A DNA stretch of 64,000 nt from Chytriomyces cf. hyalinus JEL632 (taxonomy: Eukaryota > Chytridiomycota > Chytridiomycetes > Chytridiales > Chytriomycetaceae): assembly GCA_025435555.1 (NCBI GenBank), contig JAIWWG010000092.1, forward strand, positions 50,122-114,121. Reading direction: 5' to 3'. How positions within the stretch are numbered: position 1 is the stretch's first letter; every line of letters begins with the position of its first letter. Below are positions 45,405 to 56,438 of this stretch, piece after piece. The translations under genes and the position numbers were made by a program. The notes under the pieces were generated by a model that was given only the letters and a program-made list of their open reading frames with translations, searched no databases and was not told the origin of the DNA.

Positions 45405-47996
45405 TTACAACCAATTGTCTCCCATGGCAGCGTTTACCTCATCCTCTAAATTCTTCCAACAGATCATTTTCAATGCAGAAACAGATGGGCGAACTCCCTG
45501 CCCAGTGATAATTTTGATCAGAGCCACGACACCCGGCACATCATGAGCGCGCGCTTTCATTATGAGCAACCCATTGATCCCCTTCAGAATCCTGTCCCGA
45601 TCCACTGCTGATAATATGTCAAAGTTGATTGGCTCTGTCCCAGAACTTCCCGGGCCAGCACTCAGCCTGCAAACCTCATGAATCGCGTTGACAACACCCT
45701 CCAAAAACCCGCTCTTTACATTCGCAACTAAACTGGCCATCCACACACGTTTCCAAAGGTCTCTTTCAACTTCCCCGTCCATGTTCCATTCTTTGAACTC
45801 GGGTTGCAGTTCGGTCAAGACTTTCACGACCCATTGAACGCCTTCAACGTTACGGCATTCGGAATACGCTTCAGCCGCGTAACATAGCATTTGTGGTGTA
45901 ATTGCCATGCCAGACATTTCAAAGCGTCTGAATAAGTCCAGCATTGTGGACATAGGAAGTTTCGAGCGAATCACAGCGCCAATAGCCGCACTGCAAATGG
46001 CATCGTCGAATTGTACTCCTTGCTGCGCAGTGTAGTATGCAATGATTTCTAGAGGAGACATTGGAGGATAGAAAGTTGTCGACTGTGACTTGCTCGTCAG
46101 CCGATTCAACGGAATTGGTGAATTTGATGCATTGGCAGACTCCGAGGACGAAAAAACTGCCGGGCTTGCGAAATGAGGGTCCGAGCTTGTAATGGGGGCA
46201 GAATAGGACAATAACTTTGAAGCCACGAGAGGTCCCAAATGATAACCCCCCTCCCTCGACTTGATGCGATTAAACAAATGAAATATGACATCGTAGAGCC
46301 CCCTTTCGCCCAAATCTGTTATTATATCAGCCATCATAATATCATCCAAGACATGCCGCGCTGATCGACTTGAAACACCAAGATAGTCTGCTTGCAGCAT
46401 TTCATCCACTAGTTGGAAGGCATTTCCCACATTTCCGATTTTTAAATCAGCCTTGATCAGTTCATGGTAGAGATGCTTGTCTGGAACGATTCCGTCGGCT
46501 GAAGCGGAGCTCGATAAATACTGAATGGATTCGTCATTGCCGTCAATTAATGCCCCCTTGAGTAGCTGGCCATACAGTCGCGAGGTTGGATGAAAACCCT
46601 TGGACTTGATCTCATCAAAGAGCGCCACGGCAGAACTCAAGTTTTTGTTTCTGACGTAGTATTCCGTCAAAATAACGACGGGCGCTATTCGATCGATGCT
46701 CGAAAAGTATTTGCACACAGTTGCTGCGAATTGCTGCATGATGGCACACAAAGGCACTTGATCGAATGTGGGGGGAGGGTATGCTGGAATGTCGCCCGTT
46801 TCGACTGCTTTGAACGTGGCCGCGATCATTGCTGACAAGCGACTGTCCACCAGAAATGCTGCTTGCATAGGCGTTGGTACTTTCTGGCAGCTCACTGACG
46901 CGATCTGCACGAGGACTGTAAGGGTCGTGAAATTCGGTTTGCAGTTGTTTCGCAGCATGTTTCGGAACCAAAAGTCATCGATAGCCCAAAGGTTCCCGCC
47001 CCGCAGTTTTGTCCATCGAATAATTGAGTTGAACATTCTTGTTGAAAGAACGACTCCGCTATTGGTGACATCCGAAACCAAGTCCATCACATCCTTGTTA
47101 TTAAAGTTGGAGCTTTGATGTCGCGCAACAGCCGCTATTAAATATTCTGCAGTTTTATAATTCAGCTTCGTATTGGATGCCTTCATATAGTCCCACAGCC
47201 CTCGTGCCCTCTTTCCGTCATGGAACGCAGCATATTCGGACATGAATCGTTGACATAGAGCAGGCGACAAAGGCAAATTTTTCCGAGCAATGTAATCGAA
47301 AAGCCGAGACGGCAAAACTAGGTCCATGTCCTTCTTGCTGAATACGTTGTGGTTTTGCCGCAGATACGCCTCAAGGAGAAACTGCAGACTCTCGGCGCCC
47401 AAATACGGAACCACAGGAATAGACGGTTTCAGTTTCCGCTGCTGGTTGAGCTTCGCTTCCCTTTTGTCGATCGCATCCCAGACGTGGTCCATGGCAAGTT
47501 TTTCCCGATAAACCAACACATAGAGCCACCTTTTCACCAATACATCGCTCAATGATGCGTCGCAGTATTCAACCACATCTTCCACAGCCTTTCGCGGGAA
47601 TTCATCCATCGGAAGAGCGCGCGCCAAGAGCTGAACGAACCGGAGAACATGCACTGTGAGAAAATGCCGCACAGAGTCCGGTGCAGCTTGCTTCAATTCC
47701 AGATACAGTTTCCAAGTTTTCAAAGAGTCATTTTCGCTCAAGGCTTGGATAAAGTTGAGTTTGAGGATGCGCACGTCGCGATTGTTCGGGGTGGGAACTG
47801 CTGCAGGTGATCGAATGGGTATTTTTGCAGCGGGACGAGTCAAGAATTGGAGACTCTCTAACGGGGAGTTTCGGTTGAATGGGTGCTTTGTGATTGGGAC
47901 TGCTGGTGTATGTGCGGGATGTTGCGATGAGGTTTGTCCGGTCAGACTTCGAAGGGGGATCCTTAGCAGCCGACGATACCGCAATGGAGCGAGCAT
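45405..47996 (-). CDS. Pentatricopeptide repeat (PPR) protein, mitochondrial
   Basis: Intronless, 863 residues. The N-terminus (MLAPLRYRRLLRIPLRSLTG) is rich in Arg/Leu/Ser and lacks acids, typical of a mitochondrial presequence. Between about residues 430 and 570 there are several 35-residue helical repeats, such as YYVRNKNLSSAVALFDEIKS then GFHPTSRLYGQLLKGALIDG and VPDKHLYHELIKADLKIGNV. Such proteins bind organelle RNA and act in mitochondrial RNA stability or translation. Fungal PPR proteins diverge fast, so the yeast counterpart (if any) is not named. Confidence 0.82.
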   Translation of the reverse strand: MLAPLRYRRLLRIPLRSLTGQTSSQHPAHTPAVPITKHPFNRNSPLESLQFLTRPAAKIPIRSPAAVPTPNNRDVRILKLNFIQALSENDSLKTWKLYLELKQAAPDSVRHFLTVHVLRFVQLLARALPMDEFPRKAVEDVVEYCDASLSDVLVKRWLYVLVYREKLAMDHVWDAIDKREAKLNQQRKLKPSIPVVPYLGAESLQFLLEAYLRQNHNVFSKKDMDLVLPSRLFDYIARKNLPLSPALCQRFMSEYAAFHDGKRARGLWDYMKASNTKLNYKTAEYLIAAVARHQSSNFNNKDVMDLVSDVTNSGVVLSTRMFNSIIRWTKLRGGNLWAIDDFWFRNMLRNNCKPNFTTLTVLVQIASVSCQKVPTPMQAAFLVDSRLSAMIAATFKAVETGDIPAYPPPTFDQVPLCAIMQQFAATVCKYFSSIDRIAPVVILTEYYVRNKNLSSAVALFDEIKSKGFHPTSRLYGQLLKGALIDGNDESIQYLSSSASADGIVPDKHLYHELIKADLKIGNVGNAFQLVDEMLQADYLGVSSRSARHVLDDIMMADIITDLGERGLYDVIFHLFNRIKSREGGYHLGPLVASKLLSYSAPITSSDPHFASPAVFSSSESANASNSPIPLNRLTSKSQSTTFYPPMSPLEIIAYYTAQQGVQFDDAICSAAIGAVIRSKLPMSTMLDLFRRFEMSGMAITPQMLCYAAEAYSECRNVEGVQWVVKVLTELQPEFKEWNMDGEVERDLWKRVWMASLVANVKSGFLEGVVNAIHEVCRLSAGPGSSGTEPINFDILSAVDRDRILKGINGLLIMKARAHDVPGVVALIKIITGQGVRPSVSALKMICWKNLEDEVNAAMGDNWL

Positions 47997-48196
47997 GGCA
48001 GTAGTGATAAAGATACTGGATACGGTTCCGTTAGAGTTGGTTTCCCAGGCCCGAACAACGCCTCACCCACCACTTTCGATCTGATATGGTAAAAAAAACG
48101 CACAAATGCCCAAAATGTAAATTCAAGGCATTCAACAAGTCACATACTTAAGAATTGCAACTCCGTACTTTATTCAAACTTCACACTGTTGGTAAG

Positions 48197-49415
48197 CTAT
48201 TTGGTGTAGTCGTAGAAGCCACGTCCTGACTTTTTACCCAACCATCCAGCATCCACATACTTGACGAGCAGGGGAGATGGTCTGTACTTGGTGTCCCCGA
48301 GTTGGGTGTGGAGAACACGCATAATGGCAAGACACGTATCCAGACCAATGAAGTCTGCAAGCGTGAGGGGACCCATTGGAACGTTGGTTCCGAGCTTCAT
48401 GGTGGTGTCAATGTGTTCTTTGCTGGCAATACCCTACAGCAGCAGCACCCCATAAAACTTAAGCGAGCGGAATAGAAAATGATTGAGGATAAACTGCTTT
48501 TTACCTCCTGGAGAACAAAAATGGCTTCGTTGATGTATGGCATCAGAACGCGGTTAGCAATGAATCCCGGCACATCCTTGCTCTCTGTAGTGATCTTGTT
48601 CATTTTATGCGCCAATTCGAGAGTCGTTTTCAAAGTCTCGTCGCTTGTGGCCAAACCGGGAATGATTTCAACGAGCTTCATGACGGGAACTGGGTTCATG
48701 AAATGCATTCCAATCACTTTCCCTGGACGAGTGGTTGCCGCAGCAATTTTCGTGATTGAGATAGAGGATGTGTTGGAGGCAAGGATCGCGTGCTTTGGAG
48801 CAATCTTGTCCAAGTTGAGGAACAGCTCGCGTTTCAAGGATGGGTTCTCCGAGACCGCCTGAAAAAAAACAACAACAAATAACAATTAGATTCAATGCGC
48901 GGATAAGAGAGTATATCAAAATCAAGAGTCACCTCGATAATAAAGTCTGCGCTGGAGAAGTCGGCAATGTTTGTGGTGGTCTTGATGCGACCAAGAGTGG
49001 CATCTCTGATTTCGGCGGTAAGCTTTCCTTTCGCGATCGCCTTGTTCATTGCACCAGCTGCAGAAAAACCAGTCCCGCAGTATCAATGAACGTGTCTCAT
49101 TGGAAGCAAGTAAAAAAAAAAAAAAGAGAAGAGCACGGTTGCCGGACGAACCAATGCTCGCGAGACCCTTGGCCAGCTGGTTTTCGTCAGCGTCGAGAAG
49201 AAGGACGGGAGTGTTGGCGTTTTGTGCGCTAACTTGCGCGATTCCGATCCCCATTTGACCAGCTCCAATCACACCGATGGACTTGATCCCATCTGTTTGG
49301 TTAACGCTGTTGAGTCCCGCTTCTATGTACACGTTCTCCCATCTCAATGCATCTCACCGGTCGTCAAGGACGTGGAGAAGGCTCGGCGAGAGGTGGATGT
49401 CAAAGCACGGAGCAT
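48197..49415 (-). CDS. 3-hydroxyacyl-CoA dehydrogenase, mitochondrial
   Basis: Exons 49415-49372, 49306-49152, 49057-48933, 48858-48505, 48433-48197 join to 304 residues (animal HADH about 314). NAD-dependent oxidation of L-3-hydroxyacyl-CoA in beta-oxidation. N-terminus [15 protein letters not shown] is a mitochondrial presequence. Rossmann site [14 protein letters not shown]; catalytic [23 protein letters not shown] with the catalytic His; substrate/dimer part [16 protein letters not shown]; and C-term [13 protein letters not shown]. Exon 1 could end either at a GTCCTT donor (65-base intron, used here) or at a GTGAGA donor (a 38-base intron). Confidence 0.9.
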
Positions 49416-49522
49416 TTTGCAGGTTGCGTTTTTTTGTGGTGGATGTGGCCCGTATCACCCGGCCTTTCCCGAACCCCATCCGAAAAGTCTATTTTATTAA
49501 CATGCGTTCGATAATATTTGGA

Positions 49523-51909
49523 TCAATCGCAAAATAGATGGCCATCCATTCTCTTGATCCATTTGTACAAAAGACGCGTGGAATCCTCCGCGTCTTGTTT
49601 TGATATGAGCGGGTGATACGCAGCAAAAATGTCATACGTGCTGGTCGCCTGTGAACACAAACAAGCATCCATTGCAAAGAGGTGAGCCCGATTATGCCGC
49701 CACCTCGAACAACAGCTACTCACCAAAAAAACGACAGCTTCATGAGTCCCTTTCAAGTAAACTAATTTAGCTGGTCTGGCTGCAGATTCGGTGGGTTTCC
49801 CAATTTTGGAAAATAGAGTTTGGTACAAGAGCTGAAGCCTGGAAAGGGAAGATTTAATGTCAGCAGCTGTAAGAAAAATCCAAATTCTTGTGACGTACCG
49901 ATCATAGTCTCCTGCAGATGTGTACGGTGGCGCAGACCGGCATTCCGAGTATTGCATCTTTTTTTTGTTTCTGCACAAAAAGTGTCGCACGTGTGATGGA
50001 ATCCCTTCAAAATCCGTCAATCGATATGGATTATCCAGAAGCGCATCTTCCAACTCGTCCAATGCCCCATTTGCTTGCAGCGTCTGGACACAAATTAAAA
50101 ACAAACGTCGCATTAGTGTGATGGAGGGAATAAACAGAAAACATGTCGTTGGGCTCAACCTGAAAAACAGCCTCCTTGTACTCGCTAATGTCAAAGAATC
50201 CTTCTCGATCTCTTGAAACAGCGACAAGAAACACATCCTCTTCATCATGCTGCACCCGGCCTGCAGCAACTCCACCCGCTCGGACTCCCGCAACAGCAAC
50301 AGAACCATCTCCCAAACCACCATTCCCTCCCAAAAAGACACTCTCCACCCCAGATCCAGACCCTGAATCGGCTCCACATTTTAAAACACAGCAAACGTAA
50401 ATGTTTACAAATCCGCGCGAATCAAACGCAGGTAAGCATACAGGCATCCATGCTTCACCTGCACGGAATCCTGCCCCATTTGCAGCGGCCGCAATTAAAT
50501 TTTGAATGACGAAAATGTCACGCGCATGGAGAAGCACGGGATTCCGAAAGGAACTGATCAGCCGGGATGGTGTCGTTAACAGTGTGGTCAGGAGATGCGA
50601 TGGTATTGACATGGATGAAGATGAGGAATTTTGTGTTCCGTGCTGGGCTGGTGATGACAGTGCCTTGTGTAGTTTTCCACGAAGCTTTGGATTGATAAAA
50701 ACATTCGAAGGAGAAGATAACAGATGCAGATGGGAAAGTCGAAATGATGAAATTGTTTTCGAGAGCAGCACGTCCGTGCCTGTCGAAATGCGTGATTAAA
50801 GACCGAAAATGGGGCAATGAACACACAACGCGTTCAAATATATACCAGTCAGTAGCTGCCGAAGATCATAATTACTTCGTTTTTCGAAAATACGGTTGAT
50901 TTGTGTTTGAGTTGTGACGGATATAATTTGATCATGTAAGTATTCGAGCTGCCTCTTCAGCTGTGGATAAAAAATATTAGGCTTGAGTCATTCACAATCT
51001 CACCCATAAGTTGATAACAGTACCTCCTCCTCCGTTTCCCCTGTTGCGGCAACCGCAACCAGATATAGGGGCCCCATTATTTTGAAAACAAACAAATGCA
51101 TCCCTGCACGGAATGAATTAATAACGTCCCCACCATCACTTTCATCGTCAACAATGGCAATAATTGTTTGGAAAATGCCCATCAACTCCGTAACCTCATT
51201 TTCTGAGCCGTATCTGAATATTTAAGAAATAAGTAGGAAGTGTTAAATGGAGAGCGTATTTCTACTTATACCTGGAATAGATGGGTTTTCCGGCACTGCT
51301 AAGAATAAAGAAATGTTTCCGCCTCTGCGGCCAGGTGGATGATTTTTCGGATGGCGCGGAGAACGAATTGAGGGGCGACTCTTGATTAGGGAATAATTCT
51401 TGATCCGACAATGACATCGAGTTCTGCTTCCACGGATGAGCGCCTTCGAGAGGTTCGAGAATGGCAGACAGGAGAGACTGTTGAATCACGAGGTCTGGTT
51501 CGAGCGTGTCGGATTCGGAATTGGTTTCATGTAAAGTTGGGTTGACGCCAAAGCTCAAGTTGCTCGCATCCAAAGATGGCGGAAGTGGGGATAACGATAT
51601 CGGTCCAATGAGAGATGAGGGTTCCCGACTTGGAATATTGCCAGTTTGTTTCGCATCCATGTATGACGGCGAATGGTCTTGAAGTAAATGAGATTCGATA
51701 GAGTCCGAATTTCCAAACTGCTGATGGTCAGGTGTTTGAATGGACGCATTCTCGTGGCCAGACGAAGCGTCGCCATCATTGTCGTCCAAGTCAGCAGCAA
51801 TTGCGCGTAGTTTAATGGCACTGATGCTGTTCAGACTGCCTCCAACGTTACTGCTGATGGACTCGTTGTCGGTGCCGAGGAGATGGTCGAATGAGCTGAG
51901 GAGGTCCAT
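49523..51909 (-). CDS. MON1: Mon1 (SAND) vacuolar fusion protein
   Basis: Exons 51909-51272, 51213-51024, 50960-50846, 50779-50160, 50083-about 49899, 49838-49724, 49648-49523 join to about 662 residues. With Ccz1, Mon1 is the exchange factor that loads Rab7/Ypt7 with GTP for late endosome and vacuole fusion. Landmarks: KHFFILSSAGKPIYSRYGSE (longin 1), FRAGMHLFVFKIMGPLYLVA, RQLEYLHDQII, RIFEKRSNYDLRQLLTGTD, and IPSHVRHFLCRNKK near the C-terminus. A Ser/Asp-rich 190-residue N-terminus precedes the first longin domain. An insert rich in Gly/Val (GLGDGSVAVAGVRAGGVAAG) in the middle is unusual. Confidence 0.93.
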
Positions 51910-51920
51910 GCTTGTTTCTT

Positions 51921-51932
51921 TTTAAATATTTA
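51921..51932. promoter_or_regulatory. AT palindrome-like element upstream of MON1
   Basis: TTTAAATATTTA, 12 bases upstream of the Mon1 ATG on the minus strand. Same core as the 14-base palindrome at 30285-30298. Confidence 0.3.
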
Positions 51933-52213
51933 CATCTTCGTTTATTTACTGGCTCCATTCGACAAGATATGACTCATATACGTCAACTGGTGTAAAGCTC
52001 TCAGGTCTGTCTGGCATCCAAACTGGGGTTATCAAACGCTGCGTTTTTATTGCGGTTCCAGAACAGCGCACACGGAAAGAGGAAGAAGCGAGTCTGCAAC
52101 CATCAGCCCCGAATTACATGACAAAAACAACTGCGGCTGCCTCGAAACTCGAAACCAACACATCACATCCCCTCCCCTCTCCCTATTTCAGCGGCGCTCT
52201 ATGGGTTGAGCGT

Positions 52214-52426
52214 TTACTTTCCTTGCTCAGCGGCCCAGGCATCGTGGATAATCTTTGTCTCGGCCATGACCTTCTTGTCGTACGCCCTCCACTGCTCGAT
52301 GGATGGAAGGTGGACCATGTGCCAGTAGGCGTATCCGCTGGCGATTCCAACAGTCAAGGATCCGACAACGTCGCGGATGACTCTCTGGGAGAAGCGGTTC
52401 GTGATTGGGGCGATTGCGCTGGGCAT
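52214..52426 (-). CDS. Cox9/COX subunit VIIa-like small protein
   Basis: 70 residues: MPSAIAPITNRFSQRVIRDV, then one transmembrane helix (VGSLTVGIASGYAYWHMVHL) and a charged tail ending HDAWAAEQGK. This is the size and layout of fungal cytochrome c oxidase subunit VIIa (Cox9), with the (S/A)IAPITxR start, a Gly-rich helix and an aromatic-H(V/L)P turn. It would be a single-helix subunit of complex IV. The frame is open 24 codons upstream of this Met, but the shorter start fits the family. Confidence 0.75.
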   Translation of the reverse strand: MPSAIAPITNRFSQRVIRDVVGSLTVGIASGYAYWHMVHLPSIEQWRAYDKKVMAETKIIHDAWAAEQGK

Positions 52427-52429
52427 TTC

Positions 52430-53554
52430 CTTTGCTTTTTTGTGCGTTGAATAAAAAAATGCAAATTTGGTGCATGTGTTTGGTTGACACTTCATCATGG
52501 GTCAGCGGATGTGTGCCATGTCATCCCCCCATCCACGCTGCAACAGCTCATGTCATCATCAAGTCGGTGCAGCAGCAACTTAACAACTTGGCATTGACAT
52601 GAGCTTGAGGTTTCGTAATGTTGCTGGTTGTGAGGCTGAAGACAAGTCTCGCCATGTACGATGCGGAGTGCCGATGTAGCAAACTTGAGAGAAGGAGGAT
52701 AAAAACAAGTTCTACCGCCGGCACATTTCTTTCAATGCTTGCGTAAGTGCATCACCAAAAGAAGGAGACACACCCAACCGGAAAATAATGGACAACTGAT
52801 CTCCAGTACAGAATGAAGGAGGGTCAAAATGAGCCACTGCAGGCGTGAATATAGCAAATGTGGCAGTGAATCAAACACGGGCAGGATTTCAAGAGTTGAA
52901 ACAATTCCTAATGCCACCTCACGTGCGCAATTCATGTGTAACTTTGTCCGAGAATCCGGAAGATGGGGCTCTGCTCAACTGGCCAGAAGATGTCATTATG
53001 CGTCATTCTGCCCTTCTTGCAGGGATTCTAGTTCATAATTGTGGAGTTTAGGCTGTTTGGACTGAGGGAAGTTCAATCTTTGCAATTGGTCCTAATTCGG
53101 AATTGGCGAGCAGTTGCCAAGGTGATCTCTGTGACATCGCTGTCACGTGTTGAGTGGCGGCCGCTAGCTAGCACTGCCGTTTTTCACATTCGAAATCAGA
53201 CAAGACCTTTCTTTGCCGCCTTGTTTGAATGTGTTCTGTGCTCGCGACTCTCTCTTCTGTGCAAGTACGTGCGTGCATACGCGAGAGAAGTCGCGTGGGC
53301 GTCGGTCCTTTGTTAGCCTCGCGTCTTCTTGTCTTCTTTGTTTGGATGCCGTGACGGTGTTTGCTGAGTGGCGACTACTGACTGGTAAATATTTAAATAA
53401 ATAAAATACATCTCCAAATAACCTGTTTTATAATCAATTAAAAATAATTTCGTTACGAACCACTTCCACTTGCCACGGACTTGGAAATATATAAAGAACA
53501 ACTGCCCAACCAACTACCCACTTCACCCCCCAACAAACTACACAGCCAACAACC
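52430..53554. other. 1.1 kb intergenic stretch
   Basis: The largest gap in the gene-dense part. A NotI-like GCGGCCGC with GCTAGCTAGC lies near 53157-53170, and an AT element (TAAATATTTAAA) is at 53386-53397, about 160 bases before the first DOMON gene. Short frames are not supported. Nothing else recognised. Confidence 0.45.
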
Positions 53555-54388
53555 ATGATCGCAATCGCCCTTCTTGTCGCTGCGCAGGCAGCTTATGCCC
53601 TCTCGGACACCGCAGGCCTTGGTTTCTCATTCACAGCAACCTCCTCCGATCCCACCTCAGCAACCGTGTGCATCAATGGAAAAGTGGCACAGGTAATAGT
53701 CTTGGCACATCTTCCGGATCATGTGCTCCGGATCACCTTATTTCATCCGGAACTGACACCAAACAATAGAACAACTACATTGGTTTCGGCATTGCCACAA
53801 GCGTCGACTCAGCTGCCGGCATGACTGGAGCCGACCTAACTGTTGTGTACGCCGATGACGCCGGCAAAGTCCAGCTCATCAGCGCCACGGCTGCCGCAGG
53901 ACACGCATTCACCCCCGTTACGTCCGTCAAGACGCTCACAGCTGCCAGCAGCTACACGAACGGAGAACTTACCGCTTGCTTCACAAGATCAATGGATGCC
54001 AACGGTTCTGGATCCCTCGCTCTTGTCAACGGACCTGGCGGGTAAGGGGTTGATACGTCTTGGCATTTGGGATATCACTGTTTTAACTTTGTCTTCAATG
54101 ACGTGCAGGTACATTTGGTCTACTGGTAGCATTGTCAGCGGTTCACCAACGCACCACACCCAGAAGGGTAAGATTCCAAATGCAATGCTCTTTGCTGCCG
54201 CTGCTGGTTCCGCTGCTCCTTCGTCTGCTGCCGCGGCTCCCACCACAGCTGCTGCCGCTTCTGGCGCAGCTCCAAGTGCTGCTGCAACCACTGCCGGTGC
54301 TGCCGCCGCTGCTGCCTCAAAATCCAGCAGCGCTGAAAATGTGCTTGTTTCAGCGTTTGCGGTCATTCTTTCTGCTTTGGTGTACTAG
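53555..54388 (+). CDS. Secreted DOMON-domain protein 1 (GPI-like tail)
   Basis: Exons 53555-53692, 53770-54041, 54109-54388 join to 229 residues. A signal peptide (IAIALLVAAQAAYA) precedes a DOMON/cytochrome-like beta sandwich: ATVCINGKVAQNNYIGFGIA, MTGADLTVVYADDAGKV, YTNGELTACFTRSMD and YIWSTGSIVSGSPTHHTQKG. In DOMON haem domains one Met and one His bind the iron; here the Met of MTGADL and a His of THH are the candidates. The C-terminus is an Ala/Ser/Thr-rich stalk and a hydrophobic end (ENVLVSAFAVILSALVY), like a GPI-anchor signal. First of four tandem genes. Electron transfer or sugar binding is inferred from the fold. Confidence 0.82.
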
Positions 54389-54578
54389 AGCTGGACAATG
54401 CATAACAAGTTTACGAGTAATAAATAAGAGGCTTGAACGAGGCGCATGAATGAGTCATATGTTGTTCGGAGGAATTACATCTTGTTGTAGGCCCACCGAG
54501 GACCCGACCCCCCTTGTTCCTTGAAAGGAAATATAAAAACACGCCTTATGGACAAAAATAACCAACTCAATCGTAGTT

Positions 54579-55213
54579 ATGCTTGTTCTCATCGTGTTGC
54601 TCACAATGAGCGTCTGTGGAGCTTTAGCGGAGTCCAGCAGGTTGGGATTCCAAATCTCAGTGACGAAAGCTCCTGGCAACACAGCGCTTGTGTGCATTTC
54701 TGGCACTGTCCCAGTGGTTGGTTCTGACTTTTTTGCCCCTTCTGGACCAAGGCTAACAAAAGCCGCGCGCTGTAGAACACATACATAGGATGGGGAATCC
54801 CTAAGAACTCGAGCGCGCCATCAATGATTGGCGCAGAGCTTGCGATTGTCTACTACGGCCCACCACCCGTCTTGTACAGCCCTTCGAAGATACAACCCCC
54901 AAAAATGCGGAGAGCAGATTCAAAGCGAGACGCGGTTCAAATCATTCAAGGCAACGGAATGTTGGCAGACATTCCTTCATTCCGACAGGATCGACGACAT
55001 CCGCTGAGAATCTCGACTTTGGACAGTTCGTACAAAAGGGGCGTTTTGAAGGCCTGCTTCAAGCGCAGCATGTTGAAAAGCTTTGCCAAGCCGTCTGCTT
55101 ATTTGCTCGCGAGTGGACCTGTTGTTGAAGGGTGTCCTCTTGTGCACGGGCCAAATAACCGAGAAGTGCTGCATAACTTGACGTTGCTCCGTAAATCAAA
55201 GCGCTTTCATTGA
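54579..55213 (+). CDS. Secreted DOMON-domain protein 2 (no anchor tail)
   Basis: Exons 54579-54716 and 54776-55213 join to 191 residues. Signal peptide LVLIVLLTMSVCGALA, then ALVCISGTVPVNTYIGWGIP, MIGAELAIVYYG, a Pro/Lys/Arg-rich insert, YKRGVLKACFKRSM and LLASGPVVEGCPLVHGPNNR. Intron 1 has the same place and phase as in its neighbours and exon 1 is the same length as in gene 1 (138 bases). The second intron of the neighbours is missing and the protein ends without the Ser/Thr stalk and hydrophobic tail, so it should be released. The WS(T/M)G signature is changed to LLASG. May be functional or in early decay. Confidence 0.75.
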
Positions 55214-55395
55214 CCACCCAGTGCGAGGGAATCTTTCAAAAAAAAAAAATGCATCAATTTAATTATTTTCAAACTCCGACGCGTTTTATATTGGAACAAA
55301 ACAAAAACAAAAAAAAAGTACCTGTCAAACTTGAAACTTGATCCAGCTCTTCCAAAATACCCCAACCCAAACAACCAAATACCCCCAAACAACAA

Positions 55396-56275
55396 ATGCA
55401 TCTACTCTTGTCAGCTCTGACCCTGGCCTGCTCAGCCCAGGTTCATGCGCTCTTCACCGTCGCAAACTTTACATTCTCGGCAACTCAAACAAACGCTACC
55501 ACGGCGCTTGTTTGCATTACGGGTGCAGTTCCAACGGTACGCTTCAAAATGCCCAAATGTTTTCTTTTCTGCGCACACTAAAATCGATGCCCAAATGAAA
55601 AAATAGGACACTTATATTGGTTTCGGCATCCCATTTGTGGCGTCGGAACCGTACATGGCACGAAGCGATCTCACCATCGTGTATGCCAATGCATCTAAAT
55701 CCATTGTTCAGCTACACGGACGCGGGATGTTGTCCGACGGTCCCTTCTACGCGGACGATGCCGTTATGGAGCGGCCAACAACTCAAGTCCCAGTCCCCGG
55801 AAACAGCTCCTACGAGAATGGTGTGTTGAAGGCGTGCTTCTCGAGACCTTTGAATTACACGAGCAGCAGCAGTAGTGGGTCTGAGGAGCAAGTGTTGGGG
55901 AATAATCTGGTTGTGGGAAATTCAACGTGATTCCTTTTTGTTTTCTAAACAAGGTGTTGTTTGACAGCTCAGCTGATCATTCCTTCTGCACAAACAAAAA
56001 ACAGATTCATGTGGTCCACAGGCCAAGTCCTGGACGGCATGGCTTTGTCTCACATCCACGACGACGCGCATCGCGGATCGGTGGCGGGTGTAAACTTGTT
56101 CCCAGTTGTTTCCACCACAGCAACTGCAACAGCGAGCAGCAAGAACTCTTCCACCGCAACTGCCACTGCAAAAGCCTCCTCTGCTACGTCCAACAAGTCT
56201 TCATCTTCATCGACGCAGACAGCGCGTGCATTGTTGAATCGACTGCTGATGAAACGCGTGGCAAGAAGATACTAA
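55396..56275 (+). CDS. Secreted DOMON-domain protein 3
   Basis: Exons 55396-55536, 55607-55926, 56005-56275 join to 243 residues. Signal peptide LLLSALTLACSAQVHA; DOMON landmarks ALVCITGAVPTDTYIGFGIP, MARSDLTIVYANAS, YENGVLKACFSRPLN and FMWSTGQVLDGMALSHIHDD. A Ser/Thr/Ala-rich stalk follows. The C-terminus (LLNRLLMKRVARRY) is basic and not a clear GPI signal. Both introns match those of genes 1 and 4 in position and phase (0 and 2). Confidence 0.8.
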
Positions 56276-56438
56276 ACAAAAAGACTGTGTGTCGTGTTTT
56301 AAAACGCTGTTGTATAAACTGCGAATATGCCTCCTTAAACTGAGATATTTCTTAGCTGCAAAAATAAAGCTATTTTTAATGTGAATTAATTGCCGCCGGT
56401 GCCACACGAAAAAACAAAAAAGAAACCATATAAAAAAA

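Noticed and set aside
53157-53172. GCGGCCGC followed by GCTAGCTAGC, as in cloning linkers
   Set aside because: No vector sequence is seen around it; flanking bases are ordinary, so chance is more likely than a cloning scar.
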